From WHTX01 sp038255145 (GTDB lineage: Bacteria > Actinomycetota > Acidimicrobiia > Acidimicrobiales > CAIXPF01), in contig JBBSLP010000005.1 of NCBI GenBank assembly GCA_038255145.1, positions 1-64,000 on the forward strand: a stretch of DNA of 64,000 nucleotides, in the 5' to 3' direction. Below the pieces are notes generated by a model that searched no databases, was not told the DNA's origin, and saw nothing but the letters and a program-made list of their open reading frames with translations. Position numbers and translations under genes: made by a program. Below, in pieces: positions 24,228-32,316 of the stretch. Every line of letters starts with the position of its first letter. Positions within the stretch are counted from its first letter, which is position 1.

Positions 24228-25187
24228 GTGCCGCTGCGGTTGGACCGCGCCGCCGTCGACGAGCTCGACCGGCGCGTCGTCGGCCGTCGACGCGAGGTCG
24301 AGCTGGTGGTGGCGGCCCTGGCCGCGGGCCGCCACCTGGTGCTCGAGGGCCCGCCGGGCACAGGCAAGTCGACCCTGCTGCGGGCCGTGGCCGACGTGGC
24401 CGGCCTCGACATGGTGTTCGTCGAGGGCAACGCCGAGCTGACACCGGCTCGCCTGGTCGGCCACTTCGACCCCGCCCAGGTGCTGGTCAGCGGGTACAGC
24501 GCCGACGTCTTCGTCGACGGACCCCTGGTCGCCGCCCTGCGGGGTGGTGGCCTGCTCTACGTCGAGGAGGTCAACCGCGTCCCCGAGGAGACGCTGAACC
24601 TGCTCATCACCGTCATGTCCGAGGGCGAGCTCCACGTGCCCCGCCTGGGTCGGGTGGCGGCGGTTGACGGGTTCCGTCTGGTGGCGGCCATGAACCCCTT
24701 CGACGCCGTGGGCACGGCCCGCATCTCGGGCGCCATCTACGACCGGGTGTGCCGGCTGTCCGTCGGTTACCAGACCGCGGCCGAGGAGACGCGCATCGCC
24801 GTGCTCGGTTCCACCGACCTGCTGGGCACCGTCGAGGACGCCGACCCCCGTTGGGTGGGCCGGGTGGTGTCGGTGGTGCGGGCCACCCGCGACCACCCCG
24901 ACGTGCGCGTGGGCTCCTCGGTGCGGGGCGCCATCGACCTGGTGCGCATGGCCGGGGCCGTGGCCCAGCTACGGGGTGCGGTCATCGGTGACTGGGAGGT
25001 GGGTCTCGACGCCGCCCTGGTGTCGCTGTCGGGGCGCATCCGGCTCCACGAGGGCTCGGCGGCCTCGCCCGAGGACGTGGTCCGCCAGTTGTGGCAGGCC
25101 GAGTTCGGCCCCGGGCCCGAGGGGGCGGACGGGGATGGCGACGGAGCTGACGGGGATGGCGGAGGCGACGACCCGGGAAAAGCCTGA
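24228..25187 (+). CDS. MoxR-family AAA ATPase
   Basis: This 319-residue MoxR ATPase has Walker A GPPGTGKS at residues 41-48, Walker B LLYVEEVNR near 105, and the MoxR signature AMNPFD near 157. MoxR proteins work with VWA partners as chaperones that mature or insert cofactors in metalloenzymes. The next gene encodes such a VWA partner. The GTG start lies 2 nt after the alcohol dehydrogenase stop. The last 25 residues are a Gly/Asp-rich tail (DGDGADGDGGGDD). Target of the pair is unknown; the adjacent dehydrogenase or another mft-dependent enzyme is the natural candidate. Confidence 0.88.
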   Translation: MPLRLDRAAVDELDRRVVGRRREVELVVAALAAGRHLVLEGPPGTGKSTLLRAVADVAGLDMVFVEGNAELTPARLVGHFDPAQVLVSGYSADVFVDGPLVAALRGGGLLYVEEVNRVPEETLNLLITVMSEGELHVPRLGRVAAVDGFRLVAAMNPFDAVGTARISGAIYDRVCRLSVGYQTAAEETRIAVLGSTDLLGTVEDADPRWVGRVVSVVRATRDHPDVRVGSSVRGAIDLVRMAGAVAQLRGAVIGDWEVGLDAALVSLSGRIRLHEGSAASPEDVVRQLWQAEFGPGPEGADGDGDGADGDGGGDDPGKA

Positions 25188-25234
25188 GGCCGCCACCCGG
25201 TGACGGGGCCAGGCGGCGTCAGGTCGAGGGCCCG

Positions 25235-26158
25235 GTGCAGGAGGGCGAGCAGGCCCGCCAGCAGGTGGCCGAGGAGCGGCGGCGCACGACGTCGCGTCGC
25301 GACCTGGCCCGTCACCAGCACTTCGACGCCGTGTCGCCCGAGGTGGGGGCCTTCGACCAGGTCGCCTTCGACAGCGCCCTGTCCGAGGACGCCGACGAAG
25401 CGCTGTCGCTGCTGGCCGAGCTGACCGGCGCCACCGACGCCGCCCTCCGCGAGCGGGCCCGGCGCCTGGCCGGCCGCCTCGTCGTCGACCTGGCCCGGCC
25501 CGGGGCGCCCCGGGTGGGGGGCATCGGCCGCATGCGCCGGGCCTCGGCGGCCCGGGCCGAGGGCGACCTCGACCTCGACGGCTCCATGGAGGCGCTGTTG
25601 GTGGCCCGGGCCTCTCGCCGCCCGCCCGACCTCGACGAGCTCACCGTGCGCACCTGGGGTCGCCACGACCTGGCCGTGTGCCTGCTGGTCGACCGCTCGG
25701 GCTCCATGGGCGGGGACCGGTTGGCCACGGCGGCCCTGGCCGCGGCGGCGTGCGCCTGGCGGGCCACCGGGGACTGGTCGCTGTGCGCCTTCGCCGAGGG
25801 CGCCCTCGTGCTCAAGGGCCAGACCGAGGTGCGGGGGACCGGGGCCGTGGTCGACGATGTCCTCGCCCTGCGGGGCTTCGGCCCCACCGACCTGTCCCTG
25901 GCCCTGCGCACCGCCGCGGCGCAGCTGGCGCGGTCCCGGGCCACCCGTCGGTTGACCGTGCTGCTGTCGGACTGCCGCCCCACCGCTGGGCTCGACCCCG
26001 TGGTGGCCGCCCGCAACCTCGACGACCTGGTCATCGTGGCCCCCGGTGACGACAGCGACGACGCCGCCGCCCTGGCCCGCGCCGCTGGCGCCCGTTGGGT
26101 AGGCGTGGACGGGCCCGCCACCATCCCCGCCGCCTTCAGCCGCCTCCTCGACCGATGA
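25235..26158 (+). CDS. VWA-domain protein, MoxR partner (CoxE-like)
   Basis: This 307-residue protein has a charged N-terminal half and a C-terminal von Willebrand A domain (about 145-300). The metal-ion-dependent adhesion site is intact: DRSGSMGG near 153 gives DxSxS, GFGPTDLS supplies Thr, and LLSDCRPT supplies Asp. Similar VWA proteins sit beside MoxR ATPases in CO-dehydrogenase (CoxE) and methanol-oxidation operons. GTG 25235 is chosen because it precedes QEGEQARQQ; other upstream starts are out of frame. It overlaps mftF by 4 nt (ATGA), so the pair is locked into the mycofactocin operon. Confidence 0.85.
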   Translation: MQEGEQARQQVAEERRRTTSRRDLARHQHFDAVSPEVGAFDQVAFDSALSEDADEALSLLAELTGATDAALRERARRLAGRLVVDLARPGAPRVGGIGRMRRASAARAEGDLDLDGSMEALLVARASRRPPDLDELTVRTWGRHDLAVCLLVDRSGSMGGDRLATAALAAAACAWRATGDWSLCAFAEGALVLKGQTEVRGTGAVVDDVLALRGFGPTDLSLALRTAAAQLARSRATRRLTVLLSDCRPTAGLDPVVAARNLDDLVIVAPGDDSDDAAALARAAGARWVGVDGPATIPAAFSRLLDR

Positions 26159-27816
26159 CCGACCCCCGACCACCGCTGCCGCCGGGCTTCGGCGTGGCGC
26201 TGGACCCCGGAGTCCGTCGGCTCGACGGGGGCCGGGTCCTGCTGGGCGGCTCGCCGTTGCGTCTGCTGCGCCTGAGCCCGGCCGGGTCAGCTGTCGTCGA
26301 TGCCCTGGCCGCGGGCGAGGGCGTGTCCCTGCGACCCGCAGCGCCACGTCCCGACGGTCTGGCAACGCCGGGGTCCACCGGTTTCGCGAAGGATGGTGAA
26401 CCTGAGGGGTACAACGCCCTTCGCGGAACGCCCGCCGCCGACCCTGCACGCCCCGCTGACGGCCAGCGGGAGCGAGCCCGCCAGATGCTGGCTCGGCGCC
26501 TGCTCGATGGCGGGTTCGCCCACCCCCGGCCGAGCGGGCCGCCGTCGTACCGCCGTGGTGACGTCACCATCCTCATCCCCGTGTGGCGGGACGCCGCCGG
26601 CCTGGCCGCCACCCTGGCCGCGGTGGCCGGTGACGGGGCGGCGCTGGTCGTGGTGGACGACGCCTCGCCGTCCCCCCAGGCCGAGCGCATCGCCGCCGTG
26701 GCCGCAGCGCACGGGGCCGACCTGGTCCGGCGGGCCACGAACGGTGGCCCGGGCGCGGCCCGCACGACTGGCCTGGTCGGGGTGGACACGGCCCTGGTGG
26801 CCTTCCTCGACGCCGGGGTCGAACCCCAGCCCGGCTGGCTGGACAGGCTGTTGGCCCACTTCGCCGACCCCGAGGTGGTGGCCGCCGCCCCCCGGGTCGG
26901 CTCGCGACCCACCGCCGCCGCCGGCGTGCTCGACCGCTACGAGCGCCGCCATTCGCCCCTGGACCTGGGTCCCGACGAGGCCCGTGTCGCCCCCCGGGCC
27001 CGGGTGGCCTACGTGCCCACCGCCGCCCTGGTGTTGCGGCGCGACGCCCTCGACGCCGTCGGCGGCTTCGACCCCACCTTGCGCACCGGGGAGGACGTCG
27101 ACCTCGTGTTCCGCCTGGTGGCTGCGGGAGGCGTGGTCCGCTACGAACCGTCGTCGCTGGTCAGCCACCCAGCCCGGGCCACGTGGCCCCGGTGGGTGGC
27201 CCAGCGGGTGGGCTACGGCGGCGCTGCCGCCCCCCTGGACCGTCGCCACCCCGGCCAGGTCCCTCCCCTGGCCGTGTCGGGGTGGAGCGTGACCGCCTGG
27301 ACCCTGATCGCGGCCGGCCACCCGCTGGCCGGTGTGGGCGTGGCCGGTGCCACCACCGCGCTGTTGGCCCGCAAGCTGGCCCCCAGCCTCGAGCACCCCG
27401 TCGTCGAGGCCGTCCGCCTGGGCGGACGGGGCCACCTCCATGCCGGAAGGTGGCTGGCCCGGGCCCTGACCCGCACCTGGTGGCCGTTCGCCCTGGTCGC
27501 CGCGTTGGTCAGCCGGCGGGCCCGGGGTGCCCTGGTCGCCGCCGTGGTCGTCCCCCCGCTGCTCGACCGCTGGTCCGAGCGGCGACGGGCGACGGTCGAC
27601 GGGACCGATGGACGTCCGGACGACGCCGCGATCGATCCCGTGCGCTACCTGGCCGTGCGGCTGGCCGACGATGTGGCCTACGGCTGGGGGGTGTGGCGGG
27701 GCTGTCTGGCCCAGCGCCACCTGGGCGCCCTGCGCCCCGACCTGGGCAGCTGGCCGGGGCCGGGTCGGGGGCCCGGACCGGACCGCGCCGGCCGCTCGGA
27801 CCGGACGCCGGCCTGA
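26155..27816 (+). CDS. mftF: Mycofactocin glycosyltransferase MftF
   Basis: This GT2-family transferase of 553 residues adds the glucose chain to premycofactocin. An N-terminal PqqD-like region (1-60; GVRRLDGGRVLLGGSPLRLLRLSPAG) precedes the GT-A domain. That domain has VTILIPVWRD (about 139-148), VVDDASPSP near 165, FLDAGVEP near 220 and GGFDPTLRTGEDVDLVFRLV near 303. Hydrophobic helices follow at about 375-470. Residues 72-92 (GSTGFAKDGEPEGYNALRG region) are coded by a palindromic repeat that resembles one in the gap at 40566, so the N-terminal linker seems to carry an insertion. ATG 26155 overlaps the VWA stop. Confidence 0.93.
   Translation: MTDPRPPLPPGFGVALDPGVRRLDGGRVLLGGSPLRLLRLSPAGSAVVDALAAGEGVSLRPAAPRPDGLATPGSTGFAKDGEPEGYNALRGTPAADPARPADGQRERARQMLARRLLDGGFAHPRPSGPPSYRRGDVTILIPVWRDAAGLAATLAAVAGDGAALVVVDDASPSPQAERIAAVAAAHGADLVRRATNGGPGAARTTGLVGVDTALVAFLDAGVEPQPGWLDRLLAHFADPEVVAAAPRVGSRPTAAAGVLDRYERRHSPLDLGPDEARVAPRARVAYVPTAALVLRRDALDAVGGFDPTLRTGEDVDLVFRLVAAGGVVRYEPSSLVSHPARATWPRWVAQRVGYGGAAAPLDRRHPGQVPPLAVSGWSVTAWTLIAAGHPLAGVGVAGATTALLARKLAPSLEHPVVEAVRLGGRGHLHAGRWLARALTRTWWPFALVAALVSRRARGALVAAVVVPPLLDRWSERRRATVDGTDGRPDDAAIDPVRYLAVRLADDVAYGWGVWRGCLAQRHLGALRPDLGSWPGPGRGPGPDRAGRSDRTPA
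26381..26429. repeat. Palindromic repeat copy inside mftF
   Basis: Two 22-nt arms, beginning GTTTCGCGAAGG and GTTCCGCGAAGG when each is read inward, surround a 5-nt centre. They match at 17 of 22 positions. The first 13 bases TTTCGCGAAGGAT and the following GTG-ACCTG frame recur at 40566. The element lies in the linker between the PqqD-like and GT domains and keeps the reading frame. Confidence 0.7.
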
Positions 27817-27821
27817 GCGCT

Positions 27822-27847
27822 GACGGGCTGAGGGCTCAGGCCCCGTC
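27822..27847 (+). terminator. Bidirectional hairpin after mftF
   Basis: GACGGG-CTGAG-GG-CTCAG-GC-CCCGTC forms an 11-bp stem with one small bulge, 6 nt after the mftF stop. It overlaps the stop of the convergent gene. It lacks a T-run, as is common in actinobacteria, and closes the mft locus. Confidence 0.65.
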
Positions 27848-28399
27848 GAGCCAGCTGGGGGCCCGCTCGAGGAGAAAACCGCTGACCTGCTTGCAGCGCT
27901 CGAGCTCGTCGCACAGCTGCTGCTGGCCGGTGAACATGTTGGCCAGGGACACCTCGGCCCGGGCGTTCACCGTCAACGTGCGCTCCGGGGCCTCGATGAC
28001 CGATGCCGTGGAGTCGATGGCCGACACCTCGACGGGGAAGTCGGGCCCGCCGATGGCGGCCAGCTCGGTGGCCAGCACCAGCAGGTCGGGCAGGTGGTGC
28101 AGGGGGGGCAGCGACCAGTTGAAGACGACGGGGAACTGGAAGGTGTCCGGGGGGTCCTCGTCATCGCCCAGGGCCATGACCGAATCCTCGAACGCCAGGA
28201 GCACCCGCGGGTCCACGTCGAGGGAGAGGTGCAGGTGGAGGGGGCCGTCACAGGCCTCTTCCGGGTGCAGCTCGACCTCCCACGTCTGGCGCAGGGAGTA
28301 GGTCTCTACGAAGTGCCGTTCCTCGTGGATGTGGAAGCCGTGCTCGACGGCGTGATCCTTGAGGTCGGCGACGAATCCGGCGACGTCGATGGCTGCCAA
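27836..28399 (-). CDS. Hypothetical protein
   Basis: This 187-residue cytosolic protein is not recognised by family. The middle contains beta-rich segments (HLHLSLDVDPRVLLAFEDSV, FQFPVVFNWSLPPLH) and the C-terminus a helix with CDELERCKQVSGFLLER. Composition is acidic and there is no signal peptide. The only possible canonical start is TTG 28399, because an in-frame stop lies seven codons upstream. TAAGTT partly overlaps that codon, so initiation here is unusual. The gene converges on mftF and is likely outside the mft operon. Confidence 0.6.
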   Translation of the reverse strand: MAAIDVAGFVADLKDHAVEHGFHIHEERHFVETYSLRQTWEVELHPEEACDGPLHLHLSLDVDPRVLLAFEDSVMALGDDEDPPDTFQFPVVFNWSLPPLHHLPDLLVLATELAAIGGPDFPVEVSAIDSTASVIEAPERTLTVNARAEVSLANMFTGQQQLCDELERCKQVSGFLLERAPSWLDGA

Positions 28400-28561
28400 C
28401 TTAGTGGCCGTCCTCGCTCAACGGCGTCCAGCCGGCTGTGTGACGTCCACGACCGGTCAGCGTATCGGCCGCTGCGGGTGAAGGCCGGCTCTCCCCACCT
28501 GGTGCGTTCCCGCCGCCGCAACCCCCCGGCCACCCTCCCCGTGGCCGGCGCGGGCGGCGGG

Positions 28562-28567
28562 TAGCGT
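28562..28567 (+). promoter_or_regulatory. Leaderless-type -10 box of the inositol-phosphatase-like gene
   Basis: TAGCGT ends 7 nt before GTG 28575. It overlaps the alternative GTG at 28566, which is therefore unlikely to be used. Confidence 0.5.
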
Positions 28568-28574
28568 GCGGGCC

Positions 28575-29327
28575 GTGGACGACCCTGCCCTGCTCGCCGT
28601 CTGTCGACGGGCGGCCCAGGCCGTCCGCGACCGCCTGGCCACGGTGGGGGATCGGGGCCTCGTCCCCGGCAGCCTGGTGCAGCACCACACCGACCTGGCC
28701 GCCGACGCCGCCGCCGTCGAGGTGCTCGACGCCGCCGGGCTCGGCATCCTCAGCGAGGAGTCGGGGACCCAGGGCCTGGACCGGCCCCTGGTGGCGCTGC
28801 TCGATCCCCTCGACGGGTCGACCAACGCGTCGCGCCGTCTCGCCTGGTACGCGGCCAGCATCTGCGTCGTGGACGGCGATGGCGCCCGGGTGGGCCTGGT
28901 CATGGACCTGCCCAGCGGTCGGACGTGGTGGGCCGCCCGGGGCGGGGGCGCCTTCCGGGACGGTCCCGACCAACGCCTGCGCCCGTCGACGTGCACCGAG
29001 CTCTCCGAGGCCATCGTGGGCCTGTCCGGCCACCCTCGTCACCACTACGGCTGGTCCCAGTACCGGGCCCTCGGTGCCGCCGCCCTCGACCTGTGCGCCG
29101 TGGCCGAGGGGGTGCTCGACGGGTACGTGGACACGCACCCCCAAGGGGGGCACGGCGTGTGGGACTACGCCGCGGGCAGCTTCATCTGCCACGAGGCCGG
29201 GGCCACCGTGGTCGACGGTGACGGGCGTGACCTGCTGGTCATGGACCACGCCGCCCGCCGCGCCCCGGTGGCCGGGGCCACGACCGCGCTGGCCCATCGG
29301 CTCGTGGCCGCACGGCAGGCGCCGTGA
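28575..29327 (+). CDS. Inositol monophosphatase family protein
   Basis: This metal-dependent sugar-phosphate phosphatase has about 250 residues. The two metal motifs are present: LLDPLDGSTN near 78-87, after EESG near 62-65, and WDYAAGSFICHEAGATV near 194-210. That supports hydrolysis of inositol phosphates or related substrates such as 3'-phosphoadenosine phosphate or histidinol phosphate. Two GTG codons compete; 28575 fits the TAGCGT promoter geometry. The stop overlaps the next gene by 4 nt, so it forms a two-gene operon with the NUDIX hydrolase. Confidence 0.88.
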   Translation: MDDPALLAVCRRAAQAVRDRLATVGDRGLVPGSLVQHHTDLAADAAAVEVLDAAGLGILSEESGTQGLDRPLVALLDPLDGSTNASRRLAWYAASICVVDGDGARVGLVMDLPSGRTWWAARGGGAFRDGPDQRLRPSTCTELSEAIVGLSGHPRHHYGWSQYRALGAAALDLCAVAEGVLDGYVDTHPQGGHGVWDYAAGSFICHEAGATVVDGDGRDLLVMDHAARRAPVAGATTALAHRLVAARQAP

Positions 29328-29887
29328 GCTCGGCCCGGGGCCGCTGGGGCCCCCTCGACGGGCCGGTGGCCGCGGTGGGCCATGCCGTCGCCCGCCTGGC
29401 CTTCGTCACCTTCGGACGCCTGCCCACCCGGGTGCGGCGGGCCGTCGTGCGCCAGGTCGGGCGCACCTTCGTGGCCGGCGCCGTGGGGGTGATGGAGCGT
29501 GACGGCCAGCTCCTGCTCATCCGCAGCGTGTACCGCTCGGGGTGGGGCCTGCCCGGGGGCATGTTGTCGCGCCGCGAGAGCCCGGCCCAGGCCGTGGTGC
29601 GCGAGGTGCGCGAGGAGCTCGGTCTGGAGGTGACGGCGGTGCAGCCCGGTGCCGTGGTGCTCGACCTCGTCCCCCAGCGCCTCGACGTGGTGTTCCGCCT
29701 GTCACCCGGTCCCGGGGCCGACCTCGACGGGGTGCGTCCCCACTCGGCCGAGCTGGCCGAGGCCCGTTGGTTCCCCGCCGGCCACCTACCCGAGGACCTC
29801 CAGGCCGAGGCTCGACACGCCCTCGATGCCCTGCGCCAGCACGAGCGCACCTCGCCGTGGGTGGTGGGCGGGCGTCAGCCGCAGTAG
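29324..29887 (+). CDS. NUDIX hydrolase
   Basis: This 187-residue protein has a complete NUDIX box, G-x5-E-x7-REVREELGL, around residues 79-102 (starting GGMLSRRESPAQ). NUDIX enzymes cleave nucleoside diphosphates linked to other groups; the exact substrate cannot be told. The first 45 residues are basic and partly hydrophobic (VARLAFVTFGRLPTRVRR), which may touch the membrane. GTG 29324 overlaps the upstream stop. Its end overlaps the convergent lipoprotein gene by 13 nt. Confidence 0.88.
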   Translation: MSSARGRWGPLDGPVAAVGHAVARLAFVTFGRLPTRVRRAVVRQVGRTFVAGAVGVMERDGQLLLIRSVYRSGWGLPGGMLSRRESPAQAVVREVREELGLEVTAVQPGAVVLDLVPQRLDVVFRLSPGPGADLDGVRPHSAELAEARWFPAGHLPEDLQAEARHALDALRQHERTSPWVVGGRQPQ

Positions 29888-30432
29888 ATGCGCAGCTCGA
29901 CGTCCACCGGCGCCCGTTCGGGGGCGGCGGTGTCGACGAGCTTGGCCGTGCCCGAGATGACCCCGTCCTCGGCCGTGATGACGGGCGGCTCGGTGGGAAC
30001 GAGCTGGCGCACGTCGGAGTTGTCGGCCTGCAGTTCGTCGTGGGTGCCGTAGCGGATCTCGAGCACGTTGCGGGCCCGGACCCGGACGAGGAACTTCATG
30101 TCGCCGGCCATGCCGGCGCCTACGGCGACGAAGCGGTCGGGCTCGGCCGAGCACGTCGTGGTCGAGAACGGCAGCGCGAGCTCGTTGCCGACGCGGACCC
30201 ATCCGGTGGCCCGTCGGGAGCTGATCAGGTTGGCCTGGCTGGTGGTGACGCTGGCGTCCGCGGAGAGCGAGCAGCCGGCCAGCACCAGCGGGAGGATGGC
30301 CATTGCCGTGGTCAGGCGCCGGCGACGGGTCGGCGGCGTGGTCGACGAGGGGCCGCGCCCAGTGGTGGCCGCCGAGGCTGAACCCCGGCCGACAGACCCC
30401 TGGTCATCATTGGCAACTCGTGGCATCCGCAC
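29875..30432 (-). CDS. Putative secreted lipoprotein
   Basis: This protein of up to 185 residues carries a lipobox, LPLVLAGC, near residues 47-54 after RRRR, so it should be exported and lipid-anchored. The mature part is beta-rich and has no known domain. The export signal is unusually far from the first Met, so translation may start internally, for example near the MAILPLVL Met. One mature Cys pair (TTTCS and YCG) could form a disulfide. Function is unknown. Confidence 0.65.
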   Translation of the reverse strand: MRMPRVANDDQGSVGRGSASAATTGRGPSSTTPPTRRRRLTTAMAILPLVLAGCSLSADASVTTSQANLISSRRATGWVRVGNELALPFSTTTCSAEPDRFVAVGAGMAGDMKFLVRVRARNVLEIRYGTHDELQADNSDVRQLVPTEPPVITAEDGVISGTAKLVDTAAPERAPVDVELRIYCG

Positions 30433-30544
30433 CGGGCCAGCATCCTACGTGGGGGTCCCACCACCCCTGCGGGTCACGCGCGCAAGCTGAAACGTTGTCC
30501 GGCGGCAGGGTGGTGGCGACGCGGTGTGCGACCATGGACCCTGC

Positions 30545-30618
30545 GGGCGCTTGGCTCAGTTGGTCAGAGCACCTCCCTTACAAGGAGGGGGTCGGGGGTT
30601 CGAATCCCCCAGCGCCCA
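30545..30618 (+). tRNA. tRNA-Val (anticodon TAC)
   Basis: Acceptor arms GGGCGCT and AGCGCCC pair, the anticodon stem CCTCC/GGAGG closes the loop CTTACAA, and the T-loop is TTCGAAT. The anticodon is TAC for Val. CCA is not encoded. No integrated element or duplicated 3' end was seen downstream. Confidence 0.96.
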
Positions 30619-30863
30619 CTGCCAAAGGTCAAGGTGAGACAGCACGGCGGCGTGCTCCGAGACCACGGTCGGGCCGGGCCCGACCCGTCGTCGCCGGGCC
30701 CGTCGGACACCCGTGGGCCCGCGCGACGTCCCTGTCCGGCAAGGCCAGGGGAGAACGCCGGACAAGCCCTCCTGACACCGTTGACACTGCAACGAGACGG
30801 TCAAGTGATCCGCGCCGTCGACGTCGGCCCGACCAGGCGACGACGTCGCTGACCTGCCGATCG

Positions 30864-32143
30864 TCATTGGTTGACGGGGCCTGCCGGGGTGGGCACGACA
30901 CGGCCGGGGTCGGGGTCACCTGACCCCCCGTCGGTCAGCACCCGCCCCACGACCAGCACCACGACACCGGCGACGACGACGCTCAGCAGGCCCACGCGCA
31001 GACTGGTGGCATCGGCCACGACGCCGACCACGGGGGCGGACACCAGGAACCCCACCCGCAGCAGCCAGCTGACGACGGTCAGGCCCACACCGCGCCGCAG
31101 CCCGGGCAGTTCGTCGGCCCTCTGCATGGCTGCGGGCACCAGCGTGGCCACCCCCAACCCGGCCAGTCCGAAGCCCACCAGGGCGGTGGCGATGCCGGGG
31201 ACGGCCAGGGCGACGCCCATGCCCAGCGCGGTGATGGCCCCCCCGGTGCGGACCACGGCACGGGGGCCGAACCGGTCCACCACCCGGTCGCCCAGCAGCC
31301 GGCCCGTGGTCATGGCCGTCTGCAGGGCCACGAAGGCCAGGCCGGCCACCGCGGCACCCGCCCCCAGGCCGTCGCGCAACCGCAGCGCCCCCCACGACGC
31401 GCCGGCGTCCTCGACCACGGCCCCACACGCGGCCAGCAACCCGAGCGCGGCCAGCGCGGCGACGGCGGGGCGTGGCACCCGGCGGGTTGCGGGCGGGGCC
31501 GGTGACCCCGGCGCCCCGCCGTCGGTGACCCCCTCCTCGAGCTCGGCGTCCTCGGGCCCAGGCAGCATGGCGGGCAGGGCCACCAGGGCGACGATGGCGA
31601 ACAGCGCCGAGGCCACGGGCAGGTGGACGCCCAGGGGGACGTCCAGGCCCGCGGCGGCCGATCCCAGCACCCCGCCGGTGACGGCGCCGATGCTCCACAC
31701 CCCGTGGAACGAGTTGACGATCGACCGCCGGTAGCGGCGTTGGACCCGCAGGCCGTGGGCGTTCTGGGCCACGTCGATCACGGCGTCGAGGCCCCCGGCC
31801 ACCAGCAGCACCGCAGCCAGGGCGGCCCATGTGCCGGCCACGGCCACCAGGGAAAGGGCCCCAGCCAGGGCCACGATCCCCAGGCACGCCACCCGGGCCG
31901 AGCCGATGCGGTTGATGAGCGCGGCCGCCAGCAGCCCGGCCAGCAACGCACCCAGGGGGAACGCGGCCACGGCCGAACCCAGGGCGGCGTTGCTCAACCC
32001 CAGGTCGGCCTGATCTCGGGATAGCGGGGCAGGACGTCGGCGAACAGCGCGCCGTTGGTGAAGAACACGGCGGCCACCGCGCCCCGGGCCCGTCGCCGGC
32101 TGCGGCGCTGGTCGGCATCCTCGGGGTGGTCGGCCGTGGCCAC
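30864..32143 (-). pseudogene. MFS transporter interrupted by a frameshift
   Basis: The sequence encodes an MFS efflux-type transporter in two frames. The first part, from about GTG 32143, ends RRRARGAVAAVFFTNGALF then ADVLPRYPEIR before a quick TGA. The second frame continues at once with ADLGLSNAALGSAVAAFPLG and runs through the remaining eleven or so helices to 30864. Homologous transporters read PRYPEI-x-ADLGLSNAALG without a break, so one base is missing near 32013. It could be a real null mutation, programmed shifting or an assembly error. The far N-terminal extension to 32302 is low-complexity. It is divergent from the EEP gene. Confidence 0.8.
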
Positions 32144-32316
32144 GGGCTCCTCGTCGGCGGGGACGTCGCGTCCGGTGACGGTGACGGTGACGGTGGGGGA
32201 CGGCGCTCGGGTGTGCCGTCCGGGTGGGTCCAGGCTCGCCCACGGTGCCGTGGCCCCGCACACCGACACACGGACACACACGGACATGCAGTTGCATGTC
32301 ACCGAGGAGGTGCGGG

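Noticed and set aside
30545..30863. tRNA-Val as an integration site for a mobile element
   Set aside because: No duplicated tRNA 3' end, integrase or phage gene was seen on either side.
31994..32302. TGA ending the N-terminal MFS fragment read as selenocysteine
   Set aside because: The sequence after the TGA in that frame is not transporter-like. The homologous continuation is in another frame, so this is a frameshift.
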